This document shows, one piece after another, positions 15,711-24,900 of a DNA stretch of 64,000 bases. Numbering within the stretch: the stretch's first letter is position 1; the number at the start of each line of letters is the position of its first letter. A program made the translations under genes and the position numbers. A model generated the notes under the pieces. The model ran no database searches. It was not told where the DNA came from and saw only the letters and a program-made list of their open reading frames with translations. The DNA lies in assembly GCA_964459995.1 (NCBI GenBank), contig CAYWOR010000010.1, positions 1 to 64,000 on the forward strand, in the 5' to 3' direction. Origin of the DNA: CAZSHG01 sp964459995. Lineage in GTDB: Bacteria > UBP14 > UBA6098.

Positions 15711-18700
15711 ATGCGCTTTCCGCAGTTTTCCCCATTTCTTTTTCTTTTTTTACTCATTCAAGCTCTGTTCGGTTTGACAGTAAAAGATGTGCTCTCAAAT
15801 CCCGGCTCGGTCGAAATTTCTCTATCTGTCGAGGAATTCTCTTTAATACCTCGTGATGAATTTTTCGATATTTCAATTCCAAATTGTGGCTATCGAGGAA
15901 ACCCCGGCTCGCCATCTCTTGCCGGAAAAAGCTTCTATGTGGCTCTTCCAAAGGGAGAAATTCCCGAAGTTTTTCTTGATGTGCTTTGCTGGTCAGATTG
16001 GTATGACATCATTCCATCGCCAGTTCCAGATTTCGATTCCAATTTTCCTTATTCCGTCTCGCCTTCCTCTTCCTATAATAATACTACCTATGCTCTCGCC
16101 GAGCTGAAAGAAACCGGAACATTTCGCGGCGTTTATTTCGCCATGATAGATTATATTCCAGTCGAGTATAATCCTCGCCTCGGCGTTAGATTCGCCTTGG
16201 TGGCTTCTTTGCGCATAAGTTTTTCTCCTATTGAGATTGAATTCGACGAAAGATATCTTAGTCCGGTTTTTGAGAAACTTCTTCGCTCTTTTCTTGTCAA
16301 CCCCGACGACGCTCTTCCAGAAGAGCCCTGTTATTTCACAGGCCCATGGCACTCTTCACAGGGCGCGGAGCTTCTCGTTATAAGCCTTCCAGCCTATGCA
16401 TCCGGTGTTGAGGCATGGGCAGAATTGAAGCACACCTCCGGAATTCCAACACGAGTTGTTACAACCTCTGTTACTGGCACAACTCGCGATTTGATAAAGG
16501 CTTACATACAAAACGCCTACGACACTTGGGAAATTCCGCCCTCTTACATTCTTTTCGTCGGGGATGCCGATGAAATGCCTACAAATAGTTGGGCAAACGG
16601 CGGAGTCGGCGACGGCCCCTATGGTTGCGTCGATGGTGACGATTATTTCCCGGACATTCTTACAGGTAGATTTTCCTGCGATAACGTTACACAGCTTGCC
16701 ATTCTTATCCGAAAAGCCCTAAATTTCGAGAATTCCCCCGATACGACCGACGATTGGTTTGCACGGGCTGTCGGTGTGGTTCGTGAAGACGGCCCGCCAT
16801 ACGGCCCAGTGGATTCTTCCTACAACGCCGCGGTCGGTTATGCGATGGAGCAATGCTCTCTCGCCGGCTTTTCTTCGTCTCCCGTTTTTCGCAGATCTCT
16901 CGGGCATACTTCAACGAACGTCCAGCCTTTTATTTCTGCGGGTTGCTCATTTGTTTCTTATCGCGGTCAGGCCGCCCCCGATTGGTATGGCCCTTTTAGT
17001 AATCTGCATAGCCTTGCCACTGGCGTTAAATGCCCTATAACCGTTTCCATTACCTGCTTTACGGGCGGTTTTCATTCGTCCGATAATAATCTCTGCGAGG
17101 TCAGCACCCGTGCCGGCACAGTCGATTACCCACAAGGTTCTGTCGCTTGGATTGGACAAGGGGTCGCCAGTTCATATTCAATAGAGCGTTCATCTCTTTC
17201 TAAACATATCTTCGAGGGTTTTTTCGAGGCCGGCCTTAACGAGCTTTCTGCGGCGCATCTTTACGGCAAAAACGAGATGCTGGCAGAATTCGGACCAACT
17301 TATGCCGCAGAGGCTGAATATAAGACGACTACACTTGTCGGAAGCCCCGAAATGCGCGCATGGACTGCCCAAATCGCCATTCCGGAGGTGGTCTGTCTTC
17401 CCGCAATCTCGCCGACAGAGAGTTTCTTCGATGTTTTCGTGTATGTCGATGGCGCACCCAGGGGCGGTCTCAGAGCCGCGTTAAGCCAGGATACGCTTAT
17501 GTCTTTTGCCTTTACTGACGCATTCGGAAGTGCTTCAATCGAGTTTACACCACTTCCCGATCCCACTCTGCCGATCCTTCTTGCGGTAACCGGCGCGAAT
17601 ATCTATCCTCATTTCGATTTTCTCGACCTCGCTCTCCCCGGTGTCCTTCTATGGCCTGCTCCGGTTGTGTTTTCAGAGATTTCCGGCAATGGCGACACTT
17701 TCATTAACCCCGGCGAGACTTTTTCTTTTCAACCTCGCATTATTAACCTCGGCGTAGATACAGCCCTGGGGCTTTCCGGAAGGATTATCATGCCTTGGGA
17801 TTTTATCTGGGATGACTCTCTTAGCGATTTTCCTGCCGCGGCGACTTTCGACACTGTTGCCGGCAATCCGCTTGCATTCACTGTCCCCGAGGATTACCCC
17901 GCCGCCGGTTCGCTCTCTTTCAAAATTTACATCGAAGATCATCCCGACGGCCCATGGCTTATCGAATTTCCAAACCACCCGAAGGTTCACCGTTTCAAGC
18001 TCGAAGTCGATAGCATTGTAATTGCGGACAACCCTCCCTACGGCGATGACAATGGCAAAATCGACCCCGGCGAGACTGTGGATATTTGCATTCGAATGAA
18101 AAACCCCGGAAACGGCGTTTGCGACAGCCTTTTTGCCAGCTTTTTTCCGAATAACGACAGTATTGCAATTGTTTCGAACACTGCTCGTGCCGGAATTTGG
18201 GAATCGTTAGAGACCGGTTTTCTTAGCCCATGTTTCACCTTCGATATCTCACCCGAACTTCACTATGTGCCGGCTAGACTATTCGATCTTCACCTCGAAG
18301 CCTACTGCAACACATACTCTTACGCCGAGACTATCGAAGTTCCACTTAGTCTCCGCGAAGGCATACTCTCGGTGTCTCCGTGGCTACATTACATCGGCGA
18401 GCCGCTTTTTATCGACCTCGGTGACGGCGATGGCATTTTAGAGCCGGGTGAGCGCATCGGTATAATCCTCAACTTAAAAAACAGCGGAAGTGCTACAGCA
18501 TACGAAGTGTTTGCGGGCATTTCCGCCACTCCATTTATCTATTCCGACGGCCATTCCGCTTTCTTTGGCGATATCCCCTCTGATGCCGTAATCACGAACA
18601 CCCTCGATGCAATCACCTGCTCCACAGCCCATTATACGCCGACGGACACCATTCTCGAAGTGCCGATTCTCCTCATGGAGTCAACCGGCGGATATTCCCA

Positions 18701-19031
18701 CGCGATAAAGGTCTTCCTTCCAATTGGAACTCCCTCGCAAATCTCCGAAAAATCGCCCCTCCCGAAATCTATCTCGATTGGAAACTTTCATCCCAATCCA
18801 TTCAATTCCTCCGGAGAATTCGAAATCTATTTGCCAGACTCGCACGAAGACATGCGTATCGAAGCCTACAATATCACCGGAAGGCGGGTTCAGCTTATCC
18901 ACGACGGCGCGATTTCCGCCGGACAACACAAATTTATTTTCACACCGCCAAATTCAGCTTCGGGTCTTTATTTAATAAGGATAAGGGTCGGCGCTCAGAA
19001 TTTCTCATTAAAGGCCGTGTTTCTCGAATAA
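15711..19031 (+). CDS. Gingipain-like (C25 family) secreted protein with T9SS-type C-terminal tail
   Basis: A 1106-residue exported protein. A signal peptide covers about the first 22 residues. A C25-type caspase-like domain spans about 220-560 (ELLVISLPAY, PSYILFVGDADEMP). The nucleophile Cys449 is present in ITCFTGGF, but the expected G-H-G of the catalytic dyad reads Y-R-G-Q at 417-420, so the histidine appears replaced by Gln420. Ig-like regions follow, with two FINPGE/KIDPGE-type segments. The last roughly 80 residues (NFHPNPFNSSGEF...SGLYLIRI) form a T9SS type-A-like sorting domain. It may be a peptidase with altered chemistry or a non-catalytic surface protein. Confidence 0.8.
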   Translation: MRFPQFSPFLFLFLLIQALFGLTVKDVLSNPGSVEISLSVEEFSLIPRDEFFDISIPNCGYRGNPGSPSLAGKSFYVALPKGEIPEVFLDVLCWSDWYDIIPSPVPDFDSNFPYSVSPSSSYNNTTYALAELKETGTFRGVYFAMIDYIPVEYNPRLGVRFALVASLRISFSPIEIEFDERYLSPVFEKLLRSFLVNPDDALPEEPCYFTGPWHSSQGAELLVISLPAYASGVEAWAELKHTSGIPTRVVTTSVTGTTRDLIKAYIQNAYDTWEIPPSYILFVGDADEMPTNSWANGGVGDGPYGCVDGDDYFPDILTGRFSCDNVTQLAILIRKALNFENSPDTTDDWFARAVGVVREDGPPYGPVDSSYNAAVGYAMEQCSLAGFSSSPVFRRSLGHTSTNVQPFISAGCSFVSYRGQAAPDWYGPFSNLHSLATGVKCPITVSITCFTGGFHSSDNNLCEVSTRAGTVDYPQGSVAWIGQGVASSYSIERSSLSKHIFEGFFEAGLNELSAAHLYGKNEMLAEFGPTYAAEAEYKTTTLVGSPEMRAWTAQIAIPEVVCLPAISPTESFFDVFVYVDGAPRGGLRAALSQDTLMSFAFTDAFGSASIEFTPLPDPTLPILLAVTGANIYPHFDFLDLALPGVLLWPAPVVFSEISGNGDTFINPGETFSFQPRIINLGVDTALGLSGRIIMPWDFIWDDSLSDFPAAATFDTVAGNPLAFTVPEDYPAAGSLSFKIYIEDHPDGPWLIEFPNHPKVHRFKLEVDSIVIADNPPYGDDNGKIDPGETVDICIRMKNPGNGVCDSLFASFFPNNDSIAIVSNTARAGIWESLETGFLSPCFTFDISPELHYVPARLFDLHLEAYCNTYSYAETIEVPLSLREGILSVSPWLHYIGEPLFIDLGDGDGILEPGERIGIILNLKNSGSATAYEVFAGISATPFIYSDGHSAFFGDIPSDAVITNTLDAITCSTAHYTPTDTILEVPILLMESTGGYSHAIKVFLPIGTPSQISEKSPLPKSISIGNFHPNPFNSSGEFEIYLPDSHEDMRIEAYNITGRRVQLIHDGAISAGQHKFIFTPPNSASGLYLIRIRVGAQNFSLKAVFLE

Positions 19032-19072
19032 TCCTCTCGTTTTAGCGAATATAAATTTCTGAATTTTTAGTA

Positions 19073-19101
19073 TTGACTGAAACTTTAGAAATCATTATAT
19101 T
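19073..19101 (+). promoter_or_regulatory. Promoter of the GbsR/ABC transport cassette
   Basis: TTGACT, 17 bases, then TATATT, followed by a GGAGGTG ribosome site at 19108-19114 and the ATG at 19119. It is the only clear promoter seen ahead of the seven-gene cassette. Confidence 0.7.
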
Positions 19102-19118
19102 TCCAATGGAGGTGTTTC

Positions 19119-19595
19119 ATGGTTGAAGATAACAAAAATTTTTCCGAGTTCATAGAAGAGGCGGGAGTTCTTTTCGAGTATTTCGGGACAACAAGGATGA
19201 TTGGAAGAATCTTCGGGTGGATGCTCATCTGCAGGCCGCCATATCAAAGCCCAAAACAAATCGCTGAGGCTCTCGATGCCAGTGCTGGCTCGATAAGCAC
19301 CTCCCTAAGAACTCTACAACAGATAGGTTTCATCGAGAAAATCGGTGTTCCCGGCGATAGAAGCTCATATTACAGAATCGACGGCGATGCTCTCGGAAAA
19401 GCTTTGCTGAACAAGTCAAAAGGTATCGAACAGATGGTCGAACTTGCAAATAAGGGTATAAGCCTTGCCGAAGATTACTCCGAAGCCGAAAAAAGCCGCC
19501 TTATGGAGCTACATGATATTTACACCTGGTTTGCGCGGGAGTTCCCAAAGTTCATTAATAGCTATTTTGAATCGAAAAAAAATGGAAAGGGTTAG
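19119..19595 (+). CDS. GbsR/MarR-type transcriptional regulator
   Basis: A 158-residue winged-helix regulator. The segment GRIFGWMLICRPPYQSPKQIAEALDASAGSISTSLRTL (about 31-68) is the helix-turn-helix typical of the GbsR branch of the MarR superfamily, followed by the wing GFIEKIGVPGDRSSYYRI. The C-terminal half is helical and probably dimerises. As first gene of the cassette, 4 bases before the LolA-like gene, it probably regulates its own operon in response to an unknown ligand or envelope state. No clear operator palindrome was recognised at its promoter. Confidence 0.85.
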   Translation: MVEDNKNFSEFIEEAGVLFEYFGTTRMIGRIFGWMLICRPPYQSPKQIAEALDASAGSISTSLRTLQQIGFIEKIGVPGDRSSYYRIDGDALGKALLNKSKGIEQMVELANKGISLAEDYSEAEKSRLMELHDIYTWFAREFPKFINSYFESKKNGKG

Positions 19596-19599
19596 TGAT

Positions 19600-20355
19600 A
19601 TGCAAAAGACGCTTTTATGGATAACCATAGCCTGTTTGATCGCAGGGCTTGCATTCGCGGAGACCGATTCTGAGATTCTCGACAAGATCATCGCCAAACA
19701 GGACGAGCTATATCGATCCTCCACGAGTCACGCCTTTATGGAGATGAGCATAACAACACCAAACTGGGAGCGGACTTTGGAGATGGAGGCTTGGTCGGAG
19801 GGAATGGACAAATCCTTCATCGTGATAAACGCGCCCGCCAAAGAAAAGGGAACCGCCACTTTGCGAGTCGATGAGGAGATGTGGAACTACCTTCCGAAAA
19901 CCGACAAAGTGATGAAAATCCCGCCCTCGATGATGATGAGCAGTTGGATGGGCTCCGATTTCACCAACGACGACCTCGTCCGCGAAACCTCGCTAAAAGA
20001 GGATTACGACGCCGAAACCTTCCTCCCTGAACAAATCGACGATGAGCTTATCTACATCCGCCTCACCCCGAAAGAGGACACTCCGACAGTTTGGGGAAAA
20101 ATCGAGTTCGCGGTCCGCAAAAGCGATTATCTTCCGGTTTGGCAGAGGTTCTACAACGAACGAAACGAGCTTGTGCGGATTATTGAGTTCAAAGAAATCA
20201 AGAATGTCGGCGGCAAAACCATCCCCACGGTGATGGAGCTGATCCCGCAAAACAAAGTGGGTCACAAAACAATAGTCCGTTATATCGATGTTCAGTTCGA
20301 TATCCCCCTCGACCCGAACATCTTCTCATTGCGCAATCTTCAGAAAACAAGGTAG
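19600..20355 (+). CDS. LolA-like outer-membrane lipoprotein-sorting protein
   Basis: A 251-residue periplasmic protein with a clean signal peptide (MQKTLLWITIACLIAGLAFA). The body resembles the LolA_like family (outer membrane lipoprotein-sorting protein): an early TNWERTLEMEAW-type strand region, WNYLPKTDKVMKIPPSMMMSSWMGSDFTNDDL in the middle, and late basic beta strands. LolA-fold proteins carry lipids or lipoproteins through the periplasm in a hydrophobic half-barrel. The start is the ATG at 19600; the frame stays open upstream into the regulator gene but without a ribosome site. It is followed at once by ABC permeases, suggesting it receives their cargo. Confidence 0.82.
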   Translation: MQKTLLWITIACLIAGLAFAETDSEILDKIIAKQDELYRSSTSHAFMEMSITTPNWERTLEMEAWSEGMDKSFIVINAPAKEKGTATLRVDEEMWNYLPKTDKVMKIPPSMMMSSWMGSDFTNDDLVRETSLKEDYDAETFLPEQIDDELIYIRLTPKEDTPTVWGKIEFAVRKSDYLPVWQRFYNERNELVRIIEFKEIKNVGGKTIPTVMELIPQNKVGHKTIVRYIDVQFDIPLDPNIFSLRNLQKTR

Positions 20356-20361
20356 CCCTAA

Positions 20362-21633
20362 TTGAGAAACCCAAAGAACAAACGACCTCTCCTTTCGAGC
20401 ATCATCGGCGAGAGCAACGCCACGATGCTAACTATCGCCTACCGCAATGTTTTCCGGCAAAAACGCCGTTCGCTAATAACCTCGCTTGCTATGTTTGGCG
20501 GATTTTTGCTGGCGTCGGTGTCTTTGGGCTTTATCTCCGGCTCTTTCGGCGATATGGTCGAGCAGTTCACCCGTAATAACTTGGGACACATACAGATACA
20601 TAGCCATGGCTATTTCGAAAAACCCACTCTCTACAACACAATCGAAAATTACGAAACCCTCGCCGAAAAAGTGATGTCTTTCAACGGCATCGAAAGCTGG
20701 GCGCCACGCATCTATTCCGGCGGACTCGTTTCAATCGGCAATAACACCGCCGGCGCGAGCATCATAGGAATCCATCCCGAGATGGAGACACAGACACTTA
20801 ACTTTCGATCTCAGGTCAATGAGGGCGAAATGCTCCCCATTACGCCCTCCCACGCCGCCCTGATCGGCAAGGGATTAGCGAAAATCCTCGAAGCCGATGT
20901 CGGAGATTCCCTCGTGATTGTCTCGCAGGCCGCCGACGGCTCGATCGCAAACGATATTTATGTAATTTCGGGGATTACCTCCTCCGGCAACGAACTCGCG
21001 GACAGAAACTCGGTGCACCTCGACATTCGAGACGCGCAGGAGCTGTTCGCCCTCGATAATCGCGCCCACGAGCTTGTTTTCGTCGTCGATAACACCGAAA
21101 AAGTCGCAAAATATACCCGCGTGCTTCGTGCAGAAATCGACACATCGAAATATTCAATAATGCCGTGGCAGGAGTTCGCAAAATCTTTCTACGAAATGAT
21201 ACAGGCGAAATTTTCCGGCAATTACATCGTAAATTTGATTATCGGCCTTATTGTCGGTATCGGCGTGCTGAACACCGTGCTGATGTCGGTGCTCGAACGC
21301 ACCCGCGAATACGGCGTCCTAAAGGCAATCGGCACAAAGCCCTCTCAGATTTTCAGACTCATAATGTTCGAGGTGCTGATTTTAGCCCTCGCAAGCATCG
21401 CTCTCGGCGCAGTTCTGGGCATAGGCGTAAACTTTTTCTTCTCGAAAGTCGGCATTCCCTACGGCGAAGGATTCGATGTCTCCGGATTCATTTTCGAGAA
21501 AATGACGTCGAGGATTACCCCGCAAACGATATTTCTGCCAGCAACTATCGTCTTTTTCACAGCGATGTTAGTAGGTATTTTCCCCGCAATTTTCGCCGCA
21601 AGAACACAGGCGGCCAAAACCATGCGAATGTAG
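20362..21633 (+). CDS. FtsX/MacB/LolE-type ABC permease 1
   Basis: A 423-residue permease with one N-terminal transmembrane helix just after YRNVFRQKRRSL, a periplasmic MacB-PCD-like domain (about 65-280), then three transmembrane helices. The loop ERTREYGVLKAIGTKP is the coupling-helix region of the type VII/LolE family. This class moves lipoproteins or substrates by mechanotransmission rather than through a pore. The TTG start at 20362 is chosen because the next gene has a matching N-terminal extension of about 23 residues before FRMAFRN; an ATG at 20425 is the alternative. It is a close paralogue of permease 2. Confidence 0.88.
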   Translation: MRNPKNKRPLLSSIIGESNATMLTIAYRNVFRQKRRSLITSLAMFGGFLLASVSLGFISGSFGDMVEQFTRNNLGHIQIHSHGYFEKPTLYNTIENYETLAEKVMSFNGIESWAPRIYSGGLVSIGNNTAGASIIGIHPEMETQTLNFRSQVNEGEMLPITPSHAALIGKGLAKILEADVGDSLVIVSQAADGSIANDIYVISGITSSGNELADRNSVHLDIRDAQELFALDNRAHELVFVVDNTEKVAKYTRVLRAEIDTSKYSIMPWQEFAKSFYEMIQAKFSGNYIVNLIIGLIVGIGVLNTVLMSVLERTREYGVLKAIGTKPSQIFRLIMFEVLILALASIALGAVLGIGVNFFFSKVGIPYGEGFDVSGFIFEKMTSRITPQTIFLPATIVFFTAMLVGIFPAIFAARTQAAKTMRM

Positions 21634-21645
21634 GTCTTCGCGATT

Positions 21646-22923
21646 ATGACCGATATAAATCAAAATTCTGGCAAAACCTTTCTGGGGCGAATCTTCGGCG
21701 ACAAAACCGCGATAATGTTCAGAATGGCCTTCCGCAATGTTTTTCGGCAAAAACGAAGGTCTTTTATCACAGCCCTCGCGATGTTCGGCGGATTTACTCT
21801 CGCATCGTTAGCTATTGGACTCGCGGACGGCTCCTACAATCAGATAATCGACAGCTTCACACGCAACAACATGGGACATATACAGATACACGGCGAAGGT
21901 TATCTCGATAGGCCGACTCTTTACAATACAATCGACGACTTCGCCTTCATCGAAAATGCCGTATCCGGGATATCCGGCGTCGAGGGATGCGCGCCGAGGG
22001 TCTATTCCGGAGGCCTCGCATCGGTTGGCACGAAAACCTTTGGCGTGCAGATCATCGGAATCGATCCGAAAAGCGAAAATTCCGCACTCGGTTTTGCATC
22101 AAAAGTCAAAATCGGCGAGATGCTCCCTGACAAAGCGAACCACACCGCCCTTATCGGCAAAGGTCTCGCGAAATCTCTCAACGCAAGCGCTGGAGATTCG
22201 ATAGTCATAGTATCGCAGGCCGCCGACGGCTCTATCGCAAACGATATTTACCGCATATCCGGAATTGTAGATTCCGGAGACGAAATGTCCGACCGTAGCT
22301 CCATGTTCCTTCACATCGAGAATGCGCAGGAACTTTTCGTTCTCGAGGGCAGAATCCACGAAATCATCATCGTTGTCGAGAAAATACGCAAAGTGGCGTC
22401 TATTACGGCGGATATCCGTGGAGTGGTCGATACGTCGAAATACTCCGTTCTTCCGTGGCAGGAGTTCGCAAAGGGCTTCTACGACGCTATGTCCGCCGAT
22501 AAGCAGGGCAACTATATCACGCAGTTAATTATCGCATTAATTGTTGGGATCGGCGTGCTGAACACCGTTTTGATGTCCGTGCTCGAACGCACACGCGAAT
22601 ACGGCGTTCTAAAAGCAGTGGGCACAACACCGGCGCAGATAATCAAACTCATTATGTCAGAGGTTTTCATACTCGCCTCTGCAAGCGTGATTGTCGGCGC
22701 GATCATAAGTATTATCGGAAATTCGATCCTCTCCAAAGTCGGCATCGATTTCGGGACAGAATTCACAATTGGCGGATTCACGATGGAAAAAATGTTCAGC
22801 GAAGTCAGCGCCGGAAGCCTCACTCTACCGACGCTTATGGTTCTCGTAACTGCTATCGTGGTAAGTGTTTTCCCCGCGATTCACGCCGCACGCACAGAAC
22901 CGGCGAAGACAATGCGAATGTAA
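21646..22923 (+). CDS. FtsX/MacB/LolE-type ABC permease 2
   Basis: A 425-residue paralogue of permease 1 with the same topology. Long stretches match: FRNVFRQKRRS, NNMGHIQIHGEGY versus NNLGHIQIHSHGY, VIVSQAADGSIANDIY, GIGVLNTVLMSVLERTREYGVLKA. Both end in AAKTMRM or PAKTMRM. This looks like a tandem duplication. With two similar permeases and one ATPase, the pair could form a heterodimer like LolC/LolE; this is inference. The 12-base gap to permease 1 and 24-base gap to permease 3 support one transcript. Confidence 0.88.
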   Translation: MTDINQNSGKTFLGRIFGDKTAIMFRMAFRNVFRQKRRSFITALAMFGGFTLASLAIGLADGSYNQIIDSFTRNNMGHIQIHGEGYLDRPTLYNTIDDFAFIENAVSGISGVEGCAPRVYSGGLASVGTKTFGVQIIGIDPKSENSALGFASKVKIGEMLPDKANHTALIGKGLAKSLNASAGDSIVIVSQAADGSIANDIYRISGIVDSGDEMSDRSSMFLHIENAQELFVLEGRIHEIIIVVEKIRKVASITADIRGVVDTSKYSVLPWQEFAKGFYDAMSADKQGNYITQLIIALIVGIGVLNTVLMSVLERTREYGVLKAVGTTPAQIIKLIMSEVFILASASVIVGAIISIIGNSILSKVGIDFGTEFTIGGFTMEKMFSEVSAGSLTLPTLMVLVTAIVVSVFPAIHAARTEPAKTMRM

Positions 22924-22947
22924 ACGATTAATATTGAGGAAAAACCC

Positions 22948-24174
22948 ATGGGGATGTATCTCAAATTAGCATGGCGTAACCTTCTGAGGAACAAACGACG
23001 CACCTTTATCGCCGGCACTGCGATTGGCATCGGCCTCGCCGCCCTTATTTTCTACGACGCGATGATGATAGGCATGGAGAATAACATGATTAGCACATCG
23101 ACCTCGTCATTTATGGGTGAAGCGCAGATACACGCCGAAGAGTTCCTCGAAACTCAGGATGTCGAGCTGACAATCCGCGGATTGGACGGTGTCGTCGAGA
23201 AACTCGAATCGGAGGGAATTGTCGAGGCGTTCACCCTTCGCGCGATGGCCTTCTCGATGCTCAGTTCGGCGGGCAATGTCTCCGCGGTCGAGCTTTTCGG
23301 CGTCGTTCCTGAAACCGAGGCAAAGCTTTCGAAAATCGACGACGCCATCATCGAGGGAGAGTTCTTCTCCGGCGATTCGAAACGCGATATTGTAATCGGA
23401 AGCAAGCTCGCGGAGCTTCTCGAAGTGCAAATCGGCGACCGTGTAGTCGCAACTGTGGCGCAGGCTAACACCGGCGAACTTTCCCAAGAGCTTTTCCGCG
23501 TCTCGGGCATTTATCATTTCGGTGACCGCGCTCTCGATGCCGCGCTGGCGTTCGTTCGACTTCCGGTGGCGCAGGAAATGCTCGCAATTGAAGGCGACGT
23601 CCACGAAATTTCTATAAAATTCAAAGACATCCAATATTCACGAATAGACACCCTCGCCTTTTGGGATAAATTCTCGACAGGAGGCAACGAGGCAAAGTCT
23701 TGGGTGAAACTATTCCCCCAGCTCGAAGCCGTTTTCGAGATGTCACAAATGGCCAAGGGTATCGTGGGCATGATACTCTTCGCGATTGTCGCGCTGGGAA
23801 TTATCAATACGCTGTTTATGTCTCTTCATGAGCGGATGTTCGAATTCGGAGTCATAAAAGCAATCGGCACGAGACCTTTCAAAATCGCCCAGTTGATAGT
23901 ATTCGAGGCGGCATTTCTGTCGATAATTAGCGTGGTCATCGGAAGCATCATCTCGATCGCGGTTAATTCTTATATTGCCCATATCGGTATCGACTACCGT
24001 GGCATGGAGTTCCTCGGCACAACCGTCCAGGAGCTTATCTACCCGGTGATTAAGCTCGAACATTATATTATCTACCCAATATGGGTTTTCATTCTAACCT
24101 CGTTGGTGGGCATCTATCCCGCGGTTCATGCCGCACGGCTCAAACCCGCCGAGGCGATGCGCAGAAGTGTTTGA
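22948..24174 (+). CDS. FtsX/MacB/LolE-type ABC permease 3 (divergent)
   Basis: A 408-residue permease of the same four-helix plan: WRNLLRNKRRTFIAGTAIGIGLAALIF at the N-terminus, a periplasmic domain, then three C-terminal helices. It shares VVATVAQANTGELSQELFRVSGIYHFGD with the other two only loosely. The coupling loop is HERMFEFGVIKAIGTRP. It lacks their N-terminal extension and is clearly more diverged, so it is an older paralogue. It may be the partner of one of the other two or form a separate transporter with the shared ATPase. Confidence 0.87.
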   Translation: MGMYLKLAWRNLLRNKRRTFIAGTAIGIGLAALIFYDAMMIGMENNMISTSTSSFMGEAQIHAEEFLETQDVELTIRGLDGVVEKLESEGIVEAFTLRAMAFSMLSSAGNVSAVELFGVVPETEAKLSKIDDAIIEGEFFSGDSKRDIVIGSKLAELLEVQIGDRVVATVAQANTGELSQELFRVSGIYHFGDRALDAALAFVRLPVAQEMLAIEGDVHEISIKFKDIQYSRIDTLAFWDKFSTGGNEAKSWVKLFPQLEAVFEMSQMAKGIVGMILFAIVALGIINTLFMSLHERMFEFGVIKAIGTRPFKIAQLIVFEAAFLSIISVVIGSIISIAVNSYIAHIGIDYRGMEFLGTTVQELIYPVIKLEHYIIYPIWVFILTSLVGIYPAVHAARLKPAEAMRRSV

Positions 24175-24204
24175 TAAATAACGAATTACAATAGGGACGG
24201 AAAA

Positions 24205-24900
24205 ATGTCAGACAGAATCATCATCGAAGCCAAAGGCGTTAGAAAAACCTATACCGACAACGGCGTGCCAGTCGATGCGGTTCGCGGAATCGACCTCAAA
24301 ATAAACGAGGGCGATTTCGCGGCGATTATCGGGCCTTCCGGTTCTGGAAAAACCACTTTCCTGAATATCATCTCGGGGTTGGATACACCATCCGAGGGCG
24401 AGGTTTGGCTCGACGGCAAGCTTCTTTCGAAAATGTCCGGCGGCGAGCTTTCAAATTTCCGCCGCGACAATATCGGGTTCATCTTTCAGGCCTATAATCT
24501 CATTCCGGTGCTCACGGCGGAGGAAAACATTGAATATATCATGCTTTTGCAGGGCATCGGCAAAGATGACCGGCACCGCAGAGTAATCGAGATACTCGAA
24601 CAGGTTGGAATGGGGGGTCTTCACGACCGCCGTCCGTCCCAACTTTCCGGCGGACAGCAACAAAGGGTAGCTGTTGCGCGTGCGATGGTATCGCGGCCTT
24701 CGATTATCCTCGCCGACGAGCCGACAGCGAATCTCGATTCGGCAACCAGCGGCGGTCTTCTCGATCTTATGCACGACCTCAACAAGAAAACCGGCATGAC
24801 ATTCGTGTTTTCGACTCACGACGAGATAGTAATCGAGCGTGCAGAGCGGCTGATTGTTCTTCGCGACGGCATGGTCGAAAAGGACGAGTATAGGAAATGA
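24205..24900 (+). CDS. LolD/MacB-type ABC transporter ATPase
   Basis: A 231-residue ATP-binding subunit. Walker A GPSGSGKTTFLN is near residue 45, Q-loop IFQAYNLIPVL follows, and the signature LSGGQQQRVAVARA precedes Walker B IILADEPTANLD. The H-loop is in FVFSTHDE. Length and sequence fit the LolD/MacB group that works with FtsX-fold permeases. It is the only ATPase of the cassette, so it must serve all three permeases unless another is encoded elsewhere. Its stop overlaps the start of the barrel gene (ATGA). Confidence 0.93.
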   Translation: MSDRIIIEAKGVRKTYTDNGVPVDAVRGIDLKINEGDFAAIIGPSGSGKTTFLNIISGLDTPSEGEVWLDGKLLSKMSGGELSNFRRDNIGFIFQAYNLIPVLTAEENIEYIMLLQGIGKDDRHRRVIEILEQVGMGGLHDRRPSQLSGGQQQRVAVARAMVSRPSIILADEPTANLDSATSGGLLDLMHDLNKKTGMTFVFSTHDEIVIERAERLIVLRDGMVEKDEYRK

